Below, piece by piece: positions 56,735-64,000 of a stretch of DNA of 64,000 nucleotides (its first letter is position 1; each line of letters opens with the position of its first letter). Position numbers and translations under genes: made by a program. The notes below the pieces were generated by a model. It made no database searches. It saw only the letters and a list, made by a program, of their open reading frames with translations, and was not told where the DNA came from. The stretch lies in assembly GCF_000313135.1 (NCBI RefSeq), contig NW_004457554.1, positions 708,082 through 772,081 on the forward strand, read 5' to 3'. The DNA is from Acanthamoeba castellanii str. Neff (Eukaryota > Discosea > Longamoebia > Acanthamoebidae).

Positions 56735-59700
56735 TCAGGTGGGTGGCGGGAAGGCCTTCTGCTTCTGTCGGTTGTTCCAGTTCAGGCACTCGCACAGCGA
56801 CCGGAACCAATCGCCGATGTGATCCGTCTTGTTTATACCTGTGCACGCACGGCTTATGCGTAAGTCGTGTGTCGTGTGTCGTGTGTGGGTGCCGTAGGAA
56901 GCGTACAGGGGATGGGCCATCGAGATATTTTGATGACCACGTACTCGCGCGAGTTGAGTTCGGTGCGCGTGCGGCCGTCGAACGACACCCACCCTCGCGT
57001 GCGCGCGTCTTCCGGCACCTGCGCCAGCAGAAATGAGAATTGAGTTGTGTGTGCGGTGTGCGCGGTGTGCGGTGTGTGCGCGGTGTGTGTGCGGTGTGTG
57101 TGCGGTGCGGTGCATGCGGCGCATCACAAACCTGTATCCGGAGGGTGACAGAGTCGGGGAACATGATGGGCCGGCACGAGAGCGAGTGGGGGCAGATGGG
57201 GGTGAAGCAGACGGCAGGCACGATGGGGTGGCACATGGTTCCGCCAGCCGAGAGCGAATAGGCGGTCGAACCCGTCGTAGACGAAATGATCACCCCGTCG
57301 GCCTGGATGGTGGTGATGAGCAGCCCGTCGCAGTAGCACTCGAGCGAACACAGATGCGAATCCGGACCGCGGTCGATCACGACCTCGTTCATGCACTGGT
57401 ACGCTGTTCGGTCACACCACACGGCGTAAGTGTGTGTGTTGGGTGTTGTGTGTGTCGACGTACTTGGTGAACCGATGAATTCGCCTGTGGGGCTCAGCTT
57501 GAAGATCTGCGCTTCGAGCCGCTGGCGCACGGTGAGGCAGAACTCGCCCCGAATCACACAGGCCAGGTGGTGCTCGAACTCGGCCACATCGAAAGGCGTC
57601 AGGAAGCCGAGAGAGCCCAGCGCGAAGGAGACGACCGGCGGCACAGAGTACGGGAACAGGGAGTTGACGTGCAGGATCGTCTGAACAAGATTCGGCGTTA
57701 GTCGATCACACACACACACACACACACACGCACACACGCACACGCACACACAGACACACACAACACAAACCCAAGCGTGTGTGTTCGTACTCCGTCGCCA
57801 CCGAGGGTGATGATGAAGTCGACCTTGTTGCTGAGGGGCACGTCCTCGAGGAAGTTGGTGAAGGACATCAAGTGCGGCGCCTCCCGCGTCTGCACCTCCG
57901 GCTCGATCAGCACCGTCATTTTCTTCTCCTTCTCCAGCCAACTGACAACGATTCGTGAACAAGTGCCAGCACGAGGTTGTTGTTGTCCGTCAGGCAAGGC
58001 GGCGCACAGCTGAGACAAACGCGATTGTAAAACGGGGAACGATGAATGCGTACTTGGCCAAAGCGCAGAGTTGCTGCGTGATGACCGGATCGCGCGGCTT
58101 CTTGATGATCAGCACCACGCTCGGCGGCTTCTCCCACAACAACTTGGTCTGTGTGCGCACACGCGGGTCGATCAGCAATCAGACAAAGAACGAAATCGAA
58201 AACGAAGAGATGAAAGAACGAAGAAGAAAGAACGAAAAGCGATACCGCTTTGGAGGAGGTCTTCTGGGCGGTGATCTCAGAGTTGACGAGGGGCAGGTTG
58301 ATGCAGTGCTCGGAATCGACCTTGATCAGCCGGATGCCGCTCTTGTGCATCGGGAAGGGCGACACCGGCGGGCTAGGCATCGTCGTCAGCGTAGTCACCA
58401 CCCCGCCGGCGCCGACCGTGCCGCCCCCGCTGTGCACCATCAGCACGCGGCGGTCACCATCCGCTGGGTCGACGCGCGGGCCGGTGATCTGGATCTCCAC
58501 CTCGTCTCGCACCACAGACACCACCACTGGCGCAGCGACCTTCAGCTCCTTCGTGCTACCGGCGCTGGAGCTGGCGCTCGACGCCGGACCCTTGTCTTTG
58601 TGGTGTCGCTCGCTGCCAAAGAGGCGTACGATGACGTTCTCCTTCTTGTCGTGCTTCTCCTTCTTCTCGCGCTTCTCCTTGTTGGACGACTCGCGATGAT
58701 GGTTGTCGGCCTTCTCGCTCGTGTCGCGCTCGTCCAACGAGGAAGACGAAGACGACGCAGAGGATGATGGAGTCACCGGTGGCGTGCGATCGTGATCGCG
58801 AAGCGAGTCCGAGGCTGCGCGCAGGTGCGTGCGCACGCCGCGCGTGATCTCGGCGTAGAGCTTGCCCGTCGCGCTCGACTTCTTAGGCGTCGACCCTCCC
58901 GCTTCGCTTTCGCTCTGTTCGTCGCTTTCGCTCTTGTCTCTCGGACTCGGTTGTCGCTGGCGCGGACTCACCGTCTCGGGCTCGGGACTCGTCTTTTCCT
59001 TCTTTCGCTCTTCGTCGTGCGGCGCCTGGTCCTTCCGCCTGGGACTGTTCTTTCCGCCGCCGCCATCGCTGCTCGCACCCTCGCGCTCGGGAGAGACCTC
59101 GCCCGACGACACGGGCGACTGCAGCCGGGCGACGTCTCCGCTGCCGCCGCTCCGCTTCTTGCTCTTGGCCACGTGCTCCAGGTCGAGCAGCTGCAACCCG
59201 GAGCCGGCGCCGGTGGTGGTCGTGGCTGCGGTGCCATCGAGTACCGACGACACGGGCGACGAGCGCAGTGGACCCTTGTACAGCGTTTCGCTGCTGTGTC
59301 GCTTGGCCATGCCCGGCTGGGACGAGGAGAGCCGTCGGCGCTCGCTCTCGCTCGCGGCACTTTTGGTCGACGGCGGCGAGGCCGAGTACTGCTGCTGGTC
59401 GACGTCTCCGGCCACCGCTGTCGACAGCAGCGACGAGACTGCCGACGGCGTCGCCACTGCAGCGGCCGCGATGGGCAGCTGCTGCGGCAGGACGGGCGTC
59501 TCGCTGTGCGCGCGTCGCACCTTGCTGCCCTTCTTCTTGCGTTCCGTTCCGCTGCCAGAACCGTTGGCGCCCTCGTCGTTGCTGTCCGCTCTCCCAGCGG
59601 AGCGGGACTCGTGGCTCTGCCCACCACCGTTGACGGTGAGCGAGTCAAGCTAACGTGACAGCACATGATAGCATCATAAAAGTGGAAAGAGAGAGAGAGA

Positions 59701-60185
59701 GAGAGTACCTTCTTCTTGCTGGCTTTGGCGAGCGAACGTCGACCGAGGGGTCCGGTCTCGACCAGACATACGACGGGCCACACGATCGTGCCTTGGTAGT
59801 CCACAGGCTGTGGCTCGTTCGTGGCGTGTAGCAGGAGGTCGTCCTCGGTGATCTCGGCCTCGATTCGTGCGAGTAGCGGCCACACGCTGCCGTCGGCGTC
59901 GCGCAGCTCGAAGCGGGGCTGGGCACCTCTGGGCGATGACTCATCGATGCTTGTGGGTGCCAGAGTAGTAGCACGCGAGGAGGCTGTGCCTTGCTGCAGA
60001 CCGAAATGCTCGAGTGCATCGTGCAGAAGGCTGCCGAAGGTGTAGCCATCAACTAGCCTGAACGCCTGCTCCAACACGTCGGTCGAGCCTCCAGCCGGGC
60101 TCCATCGTACCAAAATCTTTCGCGATCGCCCTTTCGCCTTTCTCGCCCGAAATTGGGCCAAGCCGCTCTCCTCAATCGAGTCCAT
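56735..60185 (-). CDS. NADK: NAD kinase with a long N-terminal extension
   Basis: Eight exons (60185-59709, 59649-58246, 58148-58054, 57941-57791, 57680-57464, 57403-57132, 57018-56907, 56838-56735) give 943 residues, all in phase. The C-terminal 330 residues are a complete NAD kinase: FIITLGGDGTILHVNSLF (GGDG), SFALGSLGFLTPF, YQCMNEVVIDRG (Asn-Glu), IISSTTGSTAYSLSAGG, and IGDWFRSLCECLNWN at the end. It makes NADP from NAD and ATP. The first 600 residues include a possible ubiquitin-like/DCX-like start (KILVRWSPAGG ... DGYTFGSLLHDAL) and a very long Ser/Lys/Glu/Asp-rich disordered part. Such an extension suggests regulation by phosphorylation or localisation. Confidence 0.92.
57706..57770. 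repeat. (CA)n microsatellite in a NAD kinase intron
   Basis: CA repeat on the plus strand, interrupted by CG steps, between the exon coding GGDG and the exon coding TILHVN. The intron on the other side of that exon carries the complementary GT-rich tract on the plus strand (57427-57458). Confidence 0.85.
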
Positions 60186-60230
60186 ATGCAGATGAAATTA
60201 TGGTCGAATCGCGATTAAACTGGCCGTGGC

Positions 60231-62854
60231 ATGAAGGCTCACCTGACGGTTCGACAATCGTTCAACGATGCTATCGCCTCGGCAAATGCGCTTTCGCCGC
60301 GTTTATCTGAAGTCTATCAACCCAACTCAGAACGGTTTCCAAATCTTTGAAACGTGTTTCGGAAAACTTTTTTTATTTGCAGCTTTGGATGGAGGACAAG
60401 GTGCGGGTGGTGCTAGACCAGCCCAGCACCAACTACGGTAGTGGTGGGCAGCTGCCCGCGTATTCGGCAGCGGCGATGCAGCAGCAGATGGACGACCTCC
60501 AGCGTGCCATCACACAGCTCCAAGAGTATTGCCCCCCCCCCTCCGCTGCTGCACTGGTGGCGGCCACCTCACGGTACGAGCCGTGCGTGCCGATCAGGTG
60601 CATGACGAGTTGGGGCGTGGCTTCGTACGTGCCGTGCACGATGCCAGCGTTGCGGGTCCTCAGCGCAGCCCTGCAGGAGGACAGGCGACGGCTGGGCACC
60701 TTCCACGCCTTCCTGCAACGCAACGGCCAAGAGCTCAACTGTGCCGGCCAAGGCTACTTCTCCGTCCTTCCTCATGAGGTCAGTCGTGGTGTGCGGTGTG
60801 TGCATGCGCGCGCTGTGTGTCGTGTCAAGTTGTTTGTTTGTGTGTGTGTGTGTGTGTGTGTTGACGTTTATGCGCAGGTGGTGCTCTCCATCTTGAGCCA
60901 TCTCGCCCCGAAGGACCTGTTGTGCGTGGCACTCGTCAACTCGTTCTTCGCTTCCATGTGCTCCGATGGCTTTGTGTGGAGCGCCGTCTACGACAGAATC
61001 TGGCCGCTCTCCCTCTGCTTCACCTCGCCCTGGCACCGCCATTCTCTTACTCCCCCGACTCCCTCACCGCCAGCACTTCAGTCGCCGGCTTCGACCAGCT
61101 GCACCTCCACCGCCGACCACCAGTCCGGCCGATCGAGCGACACCGTAGGCGGCGACGATCCGGCGCGCCTGAGGGACAGCGGGGTGTCGTGGAAGCGAGT
61201 GGTGCAACAGCGGGCGCAGACCGAGCGCAACTGGGAGGAGGGCACCTACAGAGTGGTTCACGAATTCTCGGGTAAGGCGACCACGTTGTTGTTGTTGTTG
61301 TTTGGTGATGCCTTGATGCGGAATGACAATTGTGATGGTTGGCCGGCGCAGCGACGGCGCCGCTGTCGGACATGGCGATGAACAGGTGCCGCCCGTCGCG
61401 GGCTCGTGTGATGGTGGCCTTCTCCACGTACAGCAACAAGGTACCATCATCGCATGTGACCCAATTAGCTGAACACTTGCGAGAGCTGCCTACCTGACCT
61501 CCTCACCTTTGTGGCCTCTCCGACTCGTCCCAGGCGCTGCTGTACGATTTGAACTCTGGTGAAAAGCTGGTAAGTTCCCTCAACCTCGTGTGCGTGTGCG
61601 TGTGCGTGTGCGTGGTGAGATAATGACAGTTCGCGGGGGTGTGCAGCAAGAAGTGGGACTAGACGATACTGGGCCTATGGGGTTGACCTTCATGGACGAC
61701 AGCACCCTGATAACATGCGGCCACCGAGATGGCGGCTTGCAGCTGTGGGACGTAGAAGTGGGTACGTCGGCCCATCCAACACGCATGCGTGTAAACGACA
61801 CCACGCATTCATTACTCACCAACGGTATTTGCGTCGTGATACAGGGAAGTGTATTCAAAGCTGCGAAGAGGCCGACGCCAACGGCGTGGCACCATTCGAA
61901 GGCACCGAGTGCGGCAACACAGATCTATCGCACCTGTTTGTTTCGCTGACCGCCAAGAAAGTGGAGGTGCGGCCTGCCACCGCCGCGGTGGCCTGCATCT
62001 CACTCACTCTTCCACTCGCTAACAAAATGGTACGGTGCAGGTGTACGACACGCGATCGTTGTCTCGGGTGATGTCCCTCCGCGGCCACCGCCAACTGCTG
62101 GTCTGCGCGGCTGCCCGGTCATCCAAGGGCGGACGAATCGCCAGCGGGGACATGGATGGTACCGTCATGTACTGGGATCTCCGGTTCGTTACCAAAACAC
62201 ACGCGCACGCACACGCACACGACACCGCACACAACACGACATGCAGCTGAAGACGCAACAGAACGCAGAAGAGTCTCGGATCGGCGGCCTACCAGGACAT
62301 GCGGTCGCGCGTGCACTCGGTCGGGATCGACCCGCGGCGCGACGTGGTGGTGAGCAGCTCGGGGATGGGCCACCTGCTGCTGTGGGACATCGACGGCTAC
62401 CGCGCGTCGCCGATCCCCACGCTCCAGGTCGGGCGGGTGGTCGACAAGGTGCGCACTACGGTGGGCAGCTTCCGCGCATTCCACACCAGCATGGACGCCA
62501 TAGCGGCTGTCCAGTTCCGCGGCCTCGACCACTTTGTGACGGCCCAGGCTGGCGGGCGCGTGGGCGTGTGGAACACCAAGATGCTGCTCGACGGTATGTT
62601 TTTATGGAATGCGGCGCCTCTGCTTGATGAGACCACAGGAAGCTTAGGCTGTGGTGTGTGTGTCGTGTCGTGTCATGTGTGTGTGTGTCGTGTGTGTATG
62701 TTCAGGAACTGCCACGAATCGGGAGTACGTGTGTAGTCAAGAGCCGGCAGAGGCGTGGAACGAGGTCAAGTTCATGGTGTGCGACGACGAACGAGTCGTC
62801 ACGGGCCTTACGTGCGGCATCGTGCGCGTCCTCTCCTACTACCCTTCGGCCTAA
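60231..62854 (+). CDS. F-box and WD40 repeat protein
   Basis: Start ATG 60231 with first exon 60231-60311, then a large exon from 60383. A Gln-rich helical segment (AAAMQQQMDDLQRAITQLQ) is followed by the F-box LPHEVVLSILSHLAPKDLLC, formed across an intron (acceptor before 60880). WD40-like blades follow in short exons: FSTYSNKALLYDLNSGEKL, FMDDSTLITCGHRDGGLQLWD, VYDTRSLSRVMSLRGH, IASGDMDGTVMYWDLR, VSSSGMGHLLLWDI, FVTAQAGGRVGVWN, and a last blade ending SYYPSA before TAA 62852-62854. This is the layout of an SCF ubiquitin ligase receptor: the F-box binds Skp1 and the propeller the substrate. Substrate unknown. The gene starts only 46 bp from the divergent NAD kinase. Confidence 0.85.
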
Positions 62855-63074
62855 GCCTGATGTTGTGCTGTACAGAATGCATTTATATGTCCTCCTTGGA
62901 CGTCGGGTGTGTGTCAGGCGTGTGTACATGAGTGTATGTATATATGTATATCTCGCTAGATGCTCGATGACGGTGGGTGTGCTGCTCGCAATCTGGATTG
63001 TAAAGGGCGTTGAGACTCCAAACACGCAAGAATGTGTGCTGCTTGGCAAAGAGGAAGACCACAAGGTACCCTGA

Positions 63075-63850
63075 TCAAGCGTGCTCAAGTCCCTTGACGC
63101 CAGCCTTGATAGCGTGGAGGAGCTCCGCTTGCGTCCTCTTCAATTCCTCCCGGGCTTGCTGGTATGCCCTCTTCGATTCCTCTTGGGCTTGCTCGTACGC
63201 CCTCCTCAGTTTCTCCTGCGCAATCTCGTTCTCTCTCCTTAATTCCTCCTGCGCTCTCTTTGATTCCTCCTGGGCTTGCTCGTACGCCCTCCTCAGTTTC
63301 TCCTGCGCAATCTCGTTCTCTCTCCTTAACTCCTCCTGCGCTCTCTTCGATTCCTCCTGCATCCTCTTCGATTCCTCTTGGCCTCGCTCGTACACCCCCT
63401 TTGCATCTTCGAGGACGCGAATCGCGGATTCCAACACGCCTTCCAGTTGTGTCGCCTTAAGTTCTACGACCTCCGCTTCTGCCAGCACCTGCATAACCAG
63501 TAGATGTGAATAATCTTGTAACATCTTGAAGGCAGAGGTGACAGTGAATCATACCTTTCTTTGTTGCATCGACATCCTCCGTCACATCTGTGAGGAGGGC
63601 AAAGTCTTTGCGCTTGGCGCCTTTTGCTACATCTCGCGTAATGGTCCCAGAAATAGTGGACCAGCCAGCGGGTGAGAAAGCGATCGCGGCAGCCTCACCG
63701 AACGTCGAGTCCTTGTTCCAGGTGTAGAACGCCTCCACAGCAGTTGGGGAAAAAAAGGCGTTGTCCATCTGTGTTGATGTCGCTTCTCTGCTAATTGTGC
63801 ACAGCAGGGTTTCCCGCCACTTGAACTGAATGCCAAGAATGTGAGTGATC
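63075..63850 (-). CDS. Coiled-coil protein, 3' part of a gene running off the window
   Basis: Two exons can be read: 63850 down to about 63557, and about 63497 to the stop at 63075. The first encodes a compact, non-repetitive segment (GIQFKWRETLLCTIS ... FFSPTAVEAFYTWNKD ... FSPAGWSTISGTITRDVAKG). The second is an almost perfect coiled coil of Glu, Arg, Gln and Lys, with a 29-residue unit (EIAQEKLRRAYEQAQEESK...) repeated twice, ending KAGVKGLEHA. The acceptor before 63850 shows that more 5' sequence lies to the right of the window. I do not recognise the family. Confidence 0.6.
63175..63348. repeat. Two 87-bp coding tandem repeats
   Basis: Units 63175-63261 and 63262-63348 are almost identical (a few substitutions) and encode 29 residues each, so copy number can change without shifting the frame. 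Partial, more diverged units lie on both sides. Confidence 0.9.
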
Positions 63851-63929
63851 TGCACAAATTGAGCAGAACGCGTTAGCAATATCGCCCCTGGGCGGAAGTG
63901 TCTCCTGCAACTGTATGTGCCGCGATAGT

Positions 63930-64000
63930 TGTGTGTTGTTGTGTGTGTTGTGTGTGTGTGTTGTGTGTTGTGTGTGTTGTGTGTTGTGTGTGTGTTGTGT
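63930..64000. repeat. TGTGTGT(T) microsatellite at the window end
   Basis: Irregular (TG)n with TTG steps extending to the last base of the window. It lies in the intron upstream of the coiled-coil exon (coding strand CA-rich). Confidence 0.8.

Overview
The window looks like nuclear DNA of a free-living amoebozoan, most probably Acanthamoeba. Genes are packed on both strands with gaps of roughly 50-650 bp. Most are cut by many short GT-AG introns that are rich in (CA)n, (GT)n and CACACGA-like repeats, and codons favour C or G at the third base. The protein set also fits an amoeba: TKL kinases with ankyrin, SAM or LRR domains, a cAMP-receptor-like 7TM protein, WASH, a formin, RhoGAP, and a two-domain Cys-rich protein resembling the Leo cyst-wall lectins. 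Exon models were built by eye from conserved motifs plus reading-phase agreement at every junction. Most close exactly in frame; those that do not are flagged.

Layout, left part (1-17.9 kb): tail of a RhoGAP gene, a GILT thiol reductase and an S28 serine carboxypeptidase (both lysosomal types). Next is a rearranged patch (4.3-7.3 kb) where a broken copy of the 3' end of a neutral-sphingomyelinase-like gene, an orphan nuclease-kinase fusion ORF and a tyrosine-phosphatase scrap lie just downstream of the intact sphingomyelinase-like gene (minus). Then come CCDC25, an LRR-TKL kinase (minus) and WASH subunit 1.

Middle (18-41.4 kb): an MFS transporter, an ELO elongase, an ankyrin-SAM-TKL kinase, a Leo-like lectin, a GST remnant without start codon, then three large minus-strand genes: an NT-C2/coiled-coil/DIL protein, an RWD-LRR-BTB-BTB protein, and a formin interrupted by a 142-bp assembly gap. 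A 7TM receptor lies between the last two.

Right part (41.6-64 kb): AP-5 sigma, an acidic nuclear protein, a histidine phosphatase, an inverted pair of tRNA-Glu genes around an AT-rich 1-kb insert, thymidine kinase, two small related membrane proteins, queuosine nucleosidase QNG1, splicing factor PRPF38B, a PhyH dioxygenase, a SET protein, NAD kinase with a very long N-terminus, an F-box/WD40 protein and the 3' part of a coiled-coil gene. No operon-like functional grouping is visible; neighbours are mostly unrelated housekeeping and signalling genes. Main points of interest are the nuclease-kinase locus, the tRNA inverted-repeat element, several unusual domain architectures, and a recurring pattern of single-base frame breaks at short homopolymers that looks like consensus error rather than gene decay.
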